Assembly (NCBI GenBank): GCA_963930775.1
Contig: OZ005689.1
Coordinates: forward strand, 18,561,775-18,625,774
DNA length: 64,000 nucleotides
Source: Cliona cf. orientalis
Taxonomy: Eukaryota; Porifera; Demospongiae; Clionaida; Clionaidae
Direction: 5' to 3'
This document shows positions 12,026 through 23,984 of the stretch, piece after piece (the first letter of the stretch is position 1; every line of letters begins with the position of its first letter). The notes under the pieces are model-generated. The model was not told the DNA's origin and did no database searches. It saw nothing but the letters and a program-made list of their open reading frames with translations. A program made the translations under genes and the position numbers.

Positions 12026-14055
12026 TTGATTATGCAGAGATACGTCGCTTGCAAGACACGTGGTTGCCCTTTTATCCGAGGAAGTGCATCACCTAGTACC
12101 TGTCCACTGCTGTCCCAGAAACTCCATGACACTTTATTGAAGTATTGGCATCATAGTACATTCAGAGATGGACAGCTGGAGGCATTGATGGCACTATTGC
12201 ATGGGAATGATGTGTTTGTAAGAATGGCCACTGGAGCTGGAAAGTCTCTATGTATGTTTCTTGCACCATTGGCGATTAGTGAGCGTGCGATGGGGGTCAT
12301 TATTAGCCCCTTAAATGGACTTATGGATCAGCAGGTACACAGTGCTTGATTGGTTTGAAGGGAATGCATTATTATTTTGTGGTGCATTATGCAGGTTAAT
12401 CAGCTAACTAAGTTGGGAGTAAAGGCAATCAGGGTTGGTAAAGCTTCCCAATTGAGCGATATCTCTTCTGGCAGATACAGATTTGGTGTGTTTGGTCTTT
12501 AGTAATAATATTTCTTTTCTTTTTTACCCTGGTATGTTTATAAAATATAGTGTTTATGTCACCAGAAGCAGCAATTGATCCAAAGCTATGCGAGCTGTTT
12601 AAATGTCAACATGTGAAAAAAAATTTAGTATTAGTTGCCATTGACGAGCCTCACCGCATTACGGAATGGTATGTTACTTGTGTGCTGCAGAAAATTTTAT
12701 GGGAATTTTTTGATTTATACAAATTGAATGCCAATAAATACAATCCCCAGAATTTTCCACTATTTGGTAATAATTACACGTATAACATCTATTGACAGGG
12801 GCTCTGATTTTAGACCATCATTTAGCAGGCTTGGTGGGCTTAGGGCACACACAGATGTTCCGTTTATGGCTTAACTGCTACCTGTGACGAGTCAGCACAG
12901 TTCATGATTGTGAAATTGCTGGACATGAAACAACCAATTATTGTATCTCACAACCTCGACTGTCCAAACATTTACTTCTCCATAAGTCCAATCAAATCCT
13001 TTTCTGTAAGGATGCTTCTTATAGTATTGTGTATAAACTATGAATGTGTTTCAAATCCGTGCATGTAGAAAGACTTGAGTGGACTAGCAGCTAAATTTTC
13101 ATCTCCAGATTACCACAATATCCCCAAGACTATAGTGTTTACACAGACAAGAATATTGCTTGTAAAGTATACGGCTACTTGATTCAGGCTGCCAAAACCA
13201 GACAATATGTCAGTATGTACCATGCTTCATTAACTGAACACACGAAGAATTATTTGCAGTCTGCATTCAAAGGTGATAATAAACTTAGATGCCTCGTGGC
13301 CACCATTGCGTTTGGCATGGTACGTTCATTTATTATGTGTGCAAGCATGGGAATTTCAGAATCCTTGGCAATCTATAGGGCATGGATATCCCAGATGTAG
13401 ACTTAGTGGTAGTGTATGGTAGTGTATGGAATGCCAAGCAGTACAAGCCATTTGTATCAGGTACAGTAATTATTCTATGAACAAAAATGCAATATATTAT
13501 TTTTTGTACAATTTTCAGCTGTTTGGTCGAGCTGGTCACGGTGGATGTCAATCGAGAGCACATTTTTGTTATAGCACCAAACAGATAAAAGTGAATCCTC
13601 AGGTGAAGATCTTTTCAGAGTCAACACAAAACTGCCTACGACAGCAATTAGTCTCAGCTGTAGGAAGCATGGAGTCTGTGTCAAAAGGGTTGTACAGTGT
13701 GCTCAGAATTCACGAGTGATGGGTTATGTCTAGACTCACCTGATTCCATTAACCACAGAAAGCGTAGAAAAACCGTTTGGGAATCCACCAAAGAATTGGA
13801 GGATACCTTATACAAGAAACTGAAAGATGAGCGCACATTTATTAATCAGCATGAGCATTCTAAATTTTTAGGGTACAGTTTTGTATGTCCAGACAGTGTC
13901 ATTAGCCAATATTTGCTCATGTTCGTTTCATTGACTCAGAAGATGTACTGAGAGATTTTGGACTTCGTACGGAACTTGTAGCCCCATTTTATCCTGTCAT
14001 ATATCGAGAACTATCACAGCATCCAATCATACCAAAACGACGAAGGATTCGCTAA
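12026..14055 (+). pseudogene. RecQ-like SF2 helicase, decayed multi-exon copy
   Basis: Exons with good GT-AG borders carry ordered RecQ motifs. These are FRDGQLEAL (motif 0, about 12,163), MATGAGKSLCMF (Walker A, about 12,223), VIISPLNGLMDQQ (Ia, to 12,334), VAIDEPHRITEW (II, about 12,635; DEPH replaces DEAH), LTATCDESAQ (III, about 12,870), LVATIAFGM joined to GMDIPDVDLVVVYG (V), and FGRAGHGG (VI, about 13,522; weakened from GRAGRDG). The C-terminus ends KRRRIR at 14,055. Breaks: one T missing before LTAT (TAA at 12,872), a 2-nt loss near 13,151, and a shift near 13,690. RecQ enzymes unwind DNA 3' to 5'. This copy is a mobile-element relic rather than a host RecQ, judging by decay and a second relic at 24-26 kb. 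Confidence 0.8.
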
Positions 14056-15025
14056 AGTTTTGCTTCATTTTTGTATTGTAATAAATTTTGATTATATGCA
14101 ACAAGTATGTATAATGTCACAACAATGTAAGTATGCACTACAATAATGATATTATGCATGGGCTGACTATAATTATTTAGATCAGCATGACTGTATTCAT
14201 TAATTATTAGAAATGGATAAATGTCATGATGTTTTAATATATGAACCCATTCAAGTCGGTATCTCAACTCAGATAGTCAGGGTTGCTCCTCAATGTTGAA
14301 ACTCCCATATTGCCACTAAAATGTATGCGCATGCGCAGACAAACGGATCTGTAGGCCACACCCCTCACTGCAGGTGGAATTTAATGAGCCAAGAGACTTA
14401 GCTCCACTCCAGGATGGATACTATAGTACCGGTATGACAGCGAACAGTTCACTTGCCTCTTCAGTCTTGCTTTGCAAGAAGCATAGATATGCGAGAAGTT
14501 GGAGACTTTGGTGGGCCCAGCTTGCGAGTACAACGATGACATTCTCACTCCGCTCAAACCGGCATCGATGCTGGCGCCGGCACAAGATCGAGAGATTAGG
14601 GCTAGGCTAGCTAGGCTATAGCTAGCTAGCTATACTGCAGCGTAGGCCTAGGGCCGGCCGGCCCCAAGGCTGTACTCGTACGTACTCGAACTCGCGATCG
14701 ATGGCCGGCCGGCCGCACAGCGCTTTGCGCCTCGTGCATCTCCGGAGCTCCGGCTCCATGGTTACCATGTTTTTTGCACACGGCCCTACCGTTCTGACCA
14801 ATCGGGTGCGTTAGGACACAAAACGACACTTTCTGAAAATATTTTTCGTTGTATATAGTATAATTATCAGGTCAAATTACATTAATTAATTCATAATTGA
14901 GGTCAATATCACCATCTTCTCTTTCTTGTCCCTCGTTCTCTAGATTTTCACCCTTGATGCTGGTTCTACTGAGTGTATCTTTGATCCAGGATGTGGTATA
15001 GATTTTTTTCCAGCCGTGTTCAATG
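14056..15025. other. Intergenic interval with GGCCGGCC palindromes
   Basis: No gene is supported. GGCCGGCCGGCC-like palindromes lie near 14,652-14,665 and 14,703-14,714, within iterated CTAGCTAG phrases, and form a short GC-rich island in AT-rich DNA. A GCGCATGCGC palindrome is at 14,327-14,336. Confidence 0.4.
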
Positions 15026-15359
15026 CAGTGGTGGATCCAGAGGGGGATCCAGGATTGCACAGGAACCCCCCTTTTGGCTACACCTAGCACTAAGAAGTAT
15101 ACTGATGTTAGGTAAATGGAACCCCCCTTTCTGGCTACAGAACTAAGAAAATTGCTGCTATGGCTCACCTTAGAATGCTTTAGAAGAAATTTGTTTGAAA
15201 ACAGATCGATTGGACTGGTAGAGCTGGTAGTTCGTCTCAAAAACGATCGAAAGTGGGCGGGGTTTGTCCAAAAGTGGGCGTGGCTTGTAAAACTCACACG
15301 CGCTCCGCGCACAACAGTATATCAGAACCCCCCTTCTGGAAATCCTGGATCCGCCACTG
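15026..15359. mobile_element. Second copy of the CAGTGG MITE
   Basis: The ends CAGTGGTGGATCCAG and CCTGGATCCGCCACTG form the inverted repeat. CAATG directly flanks both ends (before 15,026 and after 15,359). Interior phrases such as CTATGGCTCACCTTAGAATG are shared, in reverse, with the copy at 252-585. Confidence 0.75.
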
Positions 15360-15429
15360 CAATGGGATCAGAAAAAATTACTCCAGGTCTTTCTTGTTAT
15401 TCACATGTGTTTTTGTTTCATTTAGGTCA

Positions 15430-18250
15430 CCATTCTCTCGATATCTTTTGATGCGTCTCGATCTGTGTGTGGTGTTGACTCAGGTGTCACCTTGAAAGCT
15501 TCATCAGCCTTCTTTGCTGCTTTCATGAGGAACATTACACTCAGTGACACATCCCGGACATGTTTCGGTGAGGTTGGAACCAGCAGATCGAAGTGTTTGT
15601 TTGAAAACCCTGCAGCATGAGTACATAGTTATAATAGCTTATAGGTTTGGGATATGTTGTGAAAAGTTGAACCTAATGATACATGCATATCCAACAATGG
15701 TAAAGCAACTGCAATAGCAATATTATTTGATTATTAGGGTCCTCCCCAATAAAGAGCTTCACAATGTGAGTGGGTGGGATTTGTTGCACGCAGCAGGTAG
15801 ATTATCAATGGGCATGAATCTAACTGTACTTACAGATTGTAGTGTTCGATCAACTGATCCACTGGTTTGCCTCTTCCAGGTTTTCCCGATATGTTCACTG
15901 TTCGGTTGTGGGTTGCTAGGTATGCAATGTGTTTGGGAAAGTTTGCCTGGAGGTTTGCGATAAGGTGAACGAACTGCTTCAGAAGCATAGTTAGTGTAAC
16001 CTGTTGCCAGAAACCTAGGTAGCCACCACTTCCAGTGGCGTGCTATTTGGGGGCCATTTTTCCACCTACCTTCCTCACGTAAATCAACATACAGATAAGC
16101 GATATGGAGAAAACATGTGTGCAGATGATGGACAGGATCATCACAAGCTTGTGGCATTAGCAGTGCTGCAACTGCCTGTTCAGCAATGGATTTCAGCCAA
16201 GCAAGGGAAGTCGGGTGATCGAGCTGATCTGAAGCAATATCCATTTTTAGGTGAGTCAAAATTAATGCTAAGGAGGTGTGATTTGAAGGTATGTATCAAT
16301 AATTCGTCACCTATGTTGAATATTTTTACAGCTTTATCTACTCTTGTTCGTTGTATCACCTCACGAAGGTTGGACAAAGATCCAGGTTGAGATGGCGTAC
16401 CCCAGAACATCTCGTAAATGACTCTCAGGATTTCCCAAAGAAAATGGAAGTCTCCTGCAATTGAATATAGGTTAAAATCAACGTCATAAGTATGAATGCA
16501 GACTGCAAATAATTCTTCGTGTGTTCAGTTAAGCGGATACGTGTAGTTTCTGTTGTCACGTATATGATTAATCAGGTGTACCTCCATGTTTGGCCTTCAA
16601 TCTCCTTGACAATGTCGGCATACCTCTGCAACCCTATTTGCATATTTGTGTAGGTATCTGGTGCCTCGAACATTGTGAACACACAGGTCAGGGATAGCTC
16701 CTTGATGCCAGGTAATGCGATTGATGCTATACAGATGTACATGTATGTATGATTAGTTTGAATCCTATTGCTATGCAGTTGGTGTTTACCGTCGTGTTTT
16801 GTCACTGTTTTGATCCATCTGATCCTTGATCTTGGTCCATAAGTTTAGGATGTATGCCATTGGAGCCTCCTAGAGTATCTCTCCACCATCCCTGTGCTTA
16901 AAGGAGAAGGGTACCAGCTCAGCCTTCAAGTTGTCACCAATGAGTAGTTTGGCCTCCTTCCTCATCTTCTTCTCAGAGTCAATAGTTACACCCCACATGT
17001 CTAACCATCTGCCGTCTGAGCAGTAATTAATCCTGATGTAAGTTTTCGTATTAATTTTGTTCTGTACAAGTGTACCTTCTCATTGTCCTTAGCTTATTCC
17101 AAGGTATGTTGAGATCTGCTTTAAGTGCCAGCGACATCTCGGCTGGTATATGCACACGAAAGGTGCCTCCCAGTTCCTCCAAATCTGTCTGCCGTTCATC
17201 AGGATTGCAGGTGTAAAGCTCCTGAGTTAGCTGTTGGGCTGTGTCCCCTGCGCTGAGAGATTGACGGAGATTGATGATGCAGTGTGACCTCTCCCTGATA
17301 GTACTTGGTTTGGCTTACCCTCAAGGTACTCGTGGCTGTCGCACTTGTATTAAAGTCATTGGCTGTAAATTTGTATATATTCCCCCCCCCCCCCCCCCCC
17401 CCCATTATTTGTTGCATACCTGTCCTCTTGTTCTTACCCGCAGAACTTTCTCTGCAGAACTGGTGCTCAAAGAACGTTTGACAAGGGATGTTTGGAGCTT
17501 CTGCTCGAGTGGTGTTAAGGGAGTGGTTATGAGCTGGCTCAAAATCTGCTCCATGCTATCTGGAGATGATGCTGGACTAGTGTAAGTTGAGCAGCTACTA
17601 GCTAAGTGCTCCGTTAGCTTGTCAAGCCTGGTATGGGGATCACACTTCTCACTTACTACGCACAGACTGCCAAGTGTGCTCGAAATGAGTGGGGATGCGG
17701 GCCTAATAGTAGAGAAGTCAGTGATATGAGGGTGATAACAGCATGGGCATGTCAGCTGTGTACAGTGTGTTAACCATGTACAACAACACTGAGCACACAC
17801 TATAAGGATCCGCAAGTGACGAACTCAATGGGTGAGAGGAGTATGTTGCAACAAATTGGGCAGTGGAGGTGAGAAGTGTCAATAGCCTGGTGAGAATGGC
17901 AGATGGAACTGGTGGTTGCTGGCTCTGTGGAGCAATCTCTTTCACATGCCTGGGACTGATTGATGGTGGACGGCCGGTACGTACAAGTTTCTTCGGTCTT
18001 CCTCCTTTCTGCAGCTTATAGTTATGCTCACATACCCTGCAGCTGCCCTCAACATGTCTGCACCAGCCATCTTAGGCACTGGTTCTGTGCTTGTAGTCTC
18101 CTCCATGTGTGAGAGCTTTATGGATGACAAGGTGGCAGGGATGGCAGAAATGTTGAGGATGTGTGTCCGGATCATCATTGTCAATGGAAAATCCGAAGAC
18201 TCTCATCAGGTTTTCAGTGTGCTGGGTACAGGAGTGCTTCACCTTGGCAG
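15430..18250 (-). pseudogene. Decayed RING-finger / DUF6589 transposon protein
   Basis: Minus-strand exons give, in order: a zinc-binding N-terminus (DDPDTHPQHFCHPCHLVIHK, about 18,155-18,095); a basic linker (GGRPKKLVRTGRPPS); a RING finger (HCPICCNILLSPIEFVTCG about 17,865-17,810, then VCAQCCCTW and LTCPCCY near 17,750); a region ending TPLEQKLQTSLVK; and a DUF6589-like body. The body includes EKKMRKEAKLLIGDNLKAEL about 16,975, FKHRDGGEIL, TCVFTMFEAPDTYTNM about 16,680, GSLSNLREVIQRTRVDKAVK about 16,380, and HWKWWLPRFLATGYTNY about 16,010. RING fingers usually recruit E2 enzymes. DUF6589 is of unknown function and is common in cnidarian mobile DNA. Frameshifts near 17,810 and 15,985 and an in-frame stop near 16,870 show that it is dead. 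Confidence 0.7.
17382..17403. repeat. Poly(C) tract, 22 nt
   Basis: Uninterrupted C run inside an intron of the minus-strand RING/DUF6589 relic. Confidence 0.95.
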
Positions 18251-18759
18251 ATTTGGTTTGAGCAGACCCTTATCTAGCACAGTTCTGTGTTCCATTTCTG
18301 TACAATTATTTATTTTGGATGTTACTTCATGCATAATAATTTCATTCTTGTATGCACAATTAGTATGTATGTAGCGCCACAGGAAAAAAAGGACACTGTA
18401 CCTGTACCTTTGGTGGTTATGGTTGTAGAAGTCTAATCAAAGCGTGGGTTGGTGGTGAGTTGATTGTGGTAAAAACTTCCTGGACCTCAAGAAATGAATT
18501 TTAGTAGCTTCATTCGCGCAGCTTCTCCACTCTGCAGCTGGACCTCACGTACTCAAATGCATGCGCAGTACAGTGTATTCATAATTATTAATGCGCACAT
18601 TGGTTGCAGAAAATGTGTTCCCATTTGGAACCAAAGATCGGGGCTTGAAAATACTCAGTTTGCATTCCACAATGTCTCATACATGTTATGGTTGCTATGC
18701 ATACCGTTTATGTTGCTACAGTAAGCCACGCCAACTGCGTATATACGGTAGCGATCTAA

Positions 18760-19250
18760 TTATTCAACTAAGTTGGAGGTAGAAACACCTGTGGTACACG
18801 GAGCCCGTTGCTATCGGCGCTAATTAGAATTATCTACCTAGATACAACTAGATTCATCGAACTACTGTACGTTCGCTCACCTTTTTAGCTTCTTGGGCAT
18901 CTAAGAACAATCAGCTGTCGTCAACAACGAAGTTCAACTCTTGCTCGATCTTTACGTTCATTTCGAACGGCTCCGCCCAGGTCCATTTTATTGATTTCCG
19001 GGTCACACGTAGGCGTAGTATGCGGAAATGCCATACGCGTGCATAGCAAAGCCTTTAGACCGTAATTTCTTGATTATCGGGGGTGTGGCGCGATCCCGAA
19101 CAGTGCTGTATCTCAACAACGAAGTGCGTGATCGGCCTAAGACTTGAACGTGGGTTAGCTCTGTGCTAGAGCTTAACCATGCATCAAAACTCAATTTGAA
19201 AAAAATCCCATACAGAGGGTTTTCCCAAATCCGGTCACAATTACAGAAAT
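18760..19250. repeat. Dispersed repeat, copy 1
   Basis: Shares long collinear stretches with 45,640-46,030: GGAGCCCGTTGCTATCGGCG, CACCTTTTTAGCTTCTTGGG, GATTTCCGGGTCAC, and AATTTCTTGATTAT then GGGGGTGTGGC. It ends in ATCCCATACAGAGGGTTTTC with CCGGTCACA, the same terminus as the MITE at 10,222-10,468. It is a member of the TGTGACC-terminated family. The left end of this copy is not evident. Confidence 0.65.
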
Positions 19251-19560
19251 CTGCCCATGCTCACGTAAGAGTGAACCATAATAAAATTAATTGTAAAATT
19301 AAATGTGGGATGTTCTTATGTGCCATGATTAATGACAGGAGCCATACCCTTAATTAGGCTCCATCTACTCCAAATAAGAGAGACTCATTAATACTATACT
19401 TTCATAATGGGACATTCTTATGTATCACTTAGAATGATGGGACGCAATTCACTGTCAAAGCTCCTCCCACTCTACGTAAGACGGACCCATACTGATGGAT
19501 GCTCTACAGTGGAAAAATTGTATGTTTCTCCTTCAGTGAGTTACCATTCTAATTCCAGAC

Positions 19561-20266
19561 CAGTGTTTTATCTAGGATTGGAATTTTGGGGGGGAAATGT
19601 ACAGAATAGGGGGTGAATCTAAATATTATACACAAAGTCTCAAAGGGGTTACTACCGTATTACCTCTAATTTAACGGACACCAGAAAAATAATCATTTTG
19701 GCCAATGTCTGCTATAATTACAGCACACGAAAATAGTCGGTGTTCGAAGTGTCCGATGAATTAGAACACGCTTTCACGCATGCGCATTCGGTCAAATTGA
19801 CGCGTGATCGAGCAGCTGCAGAGACTGATAAATGAGACGGTACCTGGAGCTCCCTGTTCATGGTGAGAAAGAGAACAACTTGCCTCTTTCAGTACCTCCA
19901 AAGAAGCAGCTACCCATTGCAATTTTGCTCTATCTGTACCACGCTAGCGCGAGCTGTCCAACAATGTCCGGATAATTAGAACAACAAAAATTCAAATTTC
20001 ATTGACTGTCCGGTGTAATTAGCGGTAAAAAATAATTCGAAATGGTGTCCGGATAATTAGAGATGTCCGTTAAATTTGAGGAAATACGGTAAATTATTAT
20101 TTTACCTGTACCCATGATGATTGCTACATAAAGTAGCATACACAATGCTGGTATACACACAGATTATATTATATACAATATTATATTACAGCAAATTTTA
20201 GGGGGGGAAAATAGAAAGTTTGGGGGGGGGAAAGTTCCCCCCCTAAAGGCCCTGGATAAAACACTG
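19561..20266. mobile_element. hAT-type non-autonomous element with 8-bp target duplication
   Basis: The ends CAGTGTTTTATCTAGG and CCTGGATAAAACACTG are inverted copies. TTCCAGAC directly precedes (19,553-19,560) and follows (20,267-20,274) the element. An 8-bp duplication with CAGTG ends is diagnostic of hAT insertion. Subterminal G/C-rich runs (TTTTGGGGGGGAAA / AAAGTTCCCCCCC) are also mirrored. No transposase is encoded. Confidence 0.88.
19655..20088. mobile_element. TA-flanked MITE nested in the hAT-type element
   Basis: The left end CCGTATTACCTCTAATTTAA with CGGACA is mirrored by TGTCCGTTAAATTTGAGG with AAATACGG. TA flanks both sides, as in Tc1/mariner-type insertions. It interrupts the hAT-type element, so it is the younger insertion. 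Confidence 0.8.
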
Positions 20267-20955
20267 TTCCAGACCAATCTGAAAGCTACTATACAAGATA
20301 ATGCTCACTCAAAAGAAAGACTTTATAGTAGATAGTTCATCATAAATAGTCTATACTAAATTTTAATATTAATAGCAGATTCCGTGCTTGAATGTAACAC
20401 TAACAAACAATGGTAGATCTAGCTAGCAATAAATATACTTGATAAGAATCTTATTGTTAATTGGCCGTGAATTAATTAGTTGTGCGTTGTACTATAAAAG
20501 ACATTTTACTTCACTGGAACTTTACCGCGCAAGCTCACAATGAATTTGCGCATGCGCATAGCGTAAATAGTCATTCTAAAAGTCAGCCTTCCCTCCTTTT
20601 TGCAGGGTGTTTGGCACTAAATTTCACATGTTTGTCCAGTCTCGAGTCGTTACCGGGTCTATTAGTTGCTGAGTGTGACAATGAACACCCAGATGTGCTA
20701 CCTTTGTGACCTAAATGCTATTGTCAATTGTTTAGACTGTGGTAGCGGAAGAGACCAATTTGTGTCGACTGTGATGGGTTCTTCCATAGGCGACAAAATC
20801 GTCAAGCACACAGAAGAGAGCCACTGACATAGCAAGTAGCATCTAATGGGTAAATTAGAGCTGATATATAGCTTTTGCTTTAGCTAATAGGCTACTATAG
20901 CTAGATCTATAGCTGTGTATATAGCATATTATTACAATCATGATTATCATAATAA

Positions 20956-21241
20956 TGTAACGTTACATGGGCTGCAGACGCTTGACACTTGCGTGTGGTT
21001 GCAAGGTTGGCCAAAGGATGGTTGCAATAATCATAGAGATCTGACATAGTGAGGGCTGGTGGGCATTTATATAGAAATCATAGCAGCCCTTACAGAATCA
21101 CAAGAGACATTAGGTGACATGATGACTATTTGACAATTAGTGTTAGTCAGTGAACCTCGACACAAATTAGGTGCATGAATAATACAAGTTATGTGAGCAT
21201 AAGCATGAATTAGACAAGTTTTTATAACGTTCAACGTTACA
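20956..21241 (-). repeat. 3' LTR of the gypsy element
   Basis: 286-bp LTR with palindromic TGTAACGTTACA at its 3' end. Its U3 start (TGTAACGTTGAACGTTAT) is repeated at the far end of the element with a few substitutions, so the insertion is not very recent. Confidence 0.8.
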
Positions 21242-21252
21242 CCTTCCCCTCC

Positions 21253-23480
21253 TTAAACTGAGGCCTCATATCGAACCGGGGGACGACGGTTACGGGTACT
21301 TCTTCTTAGTTGCTCACTCTTGTCATCATCCACAATAGGATCTTCTGTGTCAGACTCCTCTGAGGCTTCCTCCAGGTCAGGATTACTTTCCACCGGGGTT
21401 GGACTCCGTGCAGTACCACTGACTTGTTTGTACCAGGTTGGTGGATTTCTTCTGCTGTATTTCCAGAGCCGGTTCCTATGTACCACCTTGGGCTTCAATC
21501 CCGGTCCAAGCTGTATTCGATAGACCAGATCGTTGATTTTCTTTGTCACTGTATATGGTCCTTTCCAGGGTCGGCTCAGCTTAGGAGAGATACCTTTCTT
21601 GCGCTGGGGGTTGTGAAGCCAGGCCGCATCTCCTTCCTCAAGCTCACTAGCATCACCAGCTGAGCGGGAGTTGTAGTGCTCTTTCATCTTGTCACTCTTC
21701 ACTTTCAGATGTTCTCGGGCAAAGCTGTGTATCCTCTCCAAGCGGTGGTACAGCTGTTGGGCATACTGTGACTTGTGTAGAGGTACTTCCTTGGAAGGTC
21801 GTCCAATAAAAAGGTCAATGGGTAGTCGGAGGTCCCTGCCCATCATCACTTTTGCTGGTGTAATTCCAGTCGTATCGTGAGCAGCCGTCCGGTATGCCAT
21901 AAGCAGTAAAGGTATATGCTCATCCCAGTCTCTTTGGTTATGATCCACAAATTTGGAGAGTTGGGCTTCGAGCGTTCGGTCCACCATGCCATCTGACTGG
22001 GGGTGCAGTGGCGTAGTGCGGGTCTTTCTTACCCCGAGCAGTCTGCACATCTCAGAGAAAACTGTTGATTCAAAATTTCGGCCTTGGTCGGAGTGCAAGG
22101 TCAGCGGTACGCCAAAGCGACTGACTACTTCACGGACAAGGATCTCAGCAGCGGTAGTGGCCTCTTGATCTCTCATAGGGAATGCTTCAGTCCATTTTGA
22201 AAAGTAGTCAGCCACTACTAGTAGATACTTGTTTCCGGATTCTGACTGGGGCAGGGGTCCAAGCACATCCACGACAATGCGTTCCATAGGGGCTCCGACA
22301 TTATATTGGGCCATAGGTGCTCTAATAGCCCTGGGTGGACCTTTCCTGCTGGCACATGTGTCGCAGCTGCTACACCAGTGCTTCACATCTTGGTGGCTTC
22401 CTACCCAGTAGAATCGTTCTCGTACTCTCTGAAGGGTCTTTGAAATACCTAGGTGTCCAGCTGTCTTGGAATCGTGTAGGTGACGCAAGATATCAGCTCG
22501 GAGTTTCTTCGGTAGTAATAGCCGCCGCACTATTGAATCACCTGCTGGCGTCTCCCAGAGCCGGTAGACTACACCATCTTCAAGGCGCAAGCTGTCTCAT
22601 TGTGCCCAGTACGTCTTGGTAGCTTCATTCTGTGATGCTATGGATGACCGGGATGGTCTGACTTGGCTGTTCTTCAGCCACTTTGCGACTGGGCCAATGT
22701 CATCATCTTCTAATTGTGCCTTTTGAAGATCCTCCTTGCTCCAGATTGGTATGGGTTGCCAGGATACCCGTCTGACGGTACTGGGGGTGCTTGCTGTGGG
22801 TGATTGGTTCTCTATGGTGCCTTCATCACCACCAGGTTGCTCCTTTGCTTCCAGGTTGCTGCAGTGCTTGCAACTGTCTGCCAGGCAAGGACGTCTCGAG
22901 AGTGCATCGGCATTTCCGTGTTTGACTCCCTGTCTGTGCTCGATCTGGTAAATCATAGTGTTGAAGGCGTTCAATCCACCAAGCAATCTGCCCTTCTGGG
23001 TTGCGAAAGTTCAGTAGCCACTTTAAAGCAGCATGGTCTGTGCGGACTGTGAATCGTCTGCCATACAGATAGTGATAAAAGTGCTGCACGGATTTCACCA
23101 CTGCTAGTAGCTCCTTTCTGGTAACACAGTACTTCCGCTCTGGTCGGCTGAATGTAGAACTATAGTACGCAACCACCCATTCCTCTTCATTATGGATCTG
23201 AGATAGTACTGCTCCAATTCCATGAGCACTAGCATCAGTGTCCAACACAAAGTGTGCTTTTCTATCTGGGTAGCCGAGGACTGGTGCCTCTGTTAGGGCT
23301 TTCTTGAGGGAGACAAATGAATTCTCCAGCTCGTCATTCCAGTTGAAGATCTGTGTATGTTCTGTGCACTGGTGTAAAGGATGGGCCAAGTCAGCAAAGT
23401 TCGGTACAAATCTTCGATAATACGAGCATAGTCCAAGAAATCTTCTCACCTCGGATACAGTAGAGGGTCTTGGCCGACAC
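21253..23480 (-). pseudogene. Ty3/gypsy pol: RT end, RNase H, integrase
   Basis: The frame opens at the end of reverse transcriptase (VRRFLGLCSYYRRFVPNF). RNase H follows (FVLDTDASAHGIGAVLSQ, about 23,260). The integrase has a zinc-binding HHCC module (HLHDSKTAGHLG, CSSCDTC, about 22,490-22,360), the core with Asp in VDVLGPLP and SDQGRNF, and a C-terminal domain ending at 21,253 beside the polypurine tract. Breaks: a frameshift near 22,985 between RNase H and the linker, and TGA at about 22,598 where TGG (Trp) is usual. The motif normally SDGMVER reads SDGMVDR, so the catalytic Glu is Asp, which would likely cripple the enzyme. It cannot be expressed whole. Confidence 0.88.
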
Positions 23481-23558
23481 AAATTAGGTGCATGAATAAT
23501 ACAAGTTATGTGAGCATAAGCATGAATTAGACAAGTTTTCATAACGTTCAATGTTACA
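23475..23558 (-). repeat. 5' LTR remnant
   Basis: 84 bp matching the U3 start of the LTR at 21,157-21,241. It is truncated at the deletion junction with pol. Confidence 0.85.
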
Positions 23559-23984
23559 ATAATATTATATCACGGGGGCGTGAAATGGGGCGCGGTTGCA
23601 TTTAATTATTTTTTTGTTCCTTTCTAGGGAGTCTTCACCAGGTAATGTACCATCTATGCAAGCAACTGCGCTGTTCCAGGTGAGTGGGCTATCTCAGACT
23701 GACTTAGTGAGTGATGAGGTAGTGGGAGAGAGTGAGCTGTGATGATGGTGACTATAATGGTTTGCTTTACAATTAATTTATTATAATAATATTACAATAT
23801 TACGATATTATTTTTATACTGGAATGAAAGACATGTTACAGTACCTCGTTCTTTGATGATGATGGTGGTGGAGTGGAAGATGGTGGCAGAATGGGTGATG
23901 TTAAACTTAGTGGCATTCATGGTAATTTATGGCACTATGTACCGAGAGAAATAATTATGTAATGATTGTCTATTCTAATAGATG
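23559..23984. other. Possible 5' exons of the second RecQ-like relic
   Basis: Short stretches end in good donors (CTTCACCAG/GTAATG near 23,642; CTGTTCCAG/GTGAGT near 23,680). A Gly/Asp-rich stretch (FDDDGGGVEDGGRMG) lies near 23,855-23,920. They are co-oriented with the helicase relic and may be its N-terminal exons. I cannot assign a domain. Confidence 0.35.

Larger units (their letters stand above)
20956..23558 (-). mobile_element. Internally deleted Ty3/gypsy LTR retrotransposon
   Basis: A full 3' LTR lies at 20,956-21,241 (TGTAAC...GTTACA ends) and a polypurine tract (AAGGAGGGGAAGG, minus strand) abuts it. Only the first 84 bp of the 5' LTR remain at 23,475-23,558. AATAA-type direct repeats flank the element, although the palindromic LTR ends make the exact border ambiguous. 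The rest of the 5' LTR, primer site, gag, protease and most of the reverse transcriptase are missing. The junction joins LTR to pol at a shared CGACAC. Confidence 0.85.

Noticed and set aside
12026-14055. A host RecQ helicase gene
   Set aside because: Several independent frameshifts, degraded motifs II and VI, and a second relic in the same window point to mobile-element origin.
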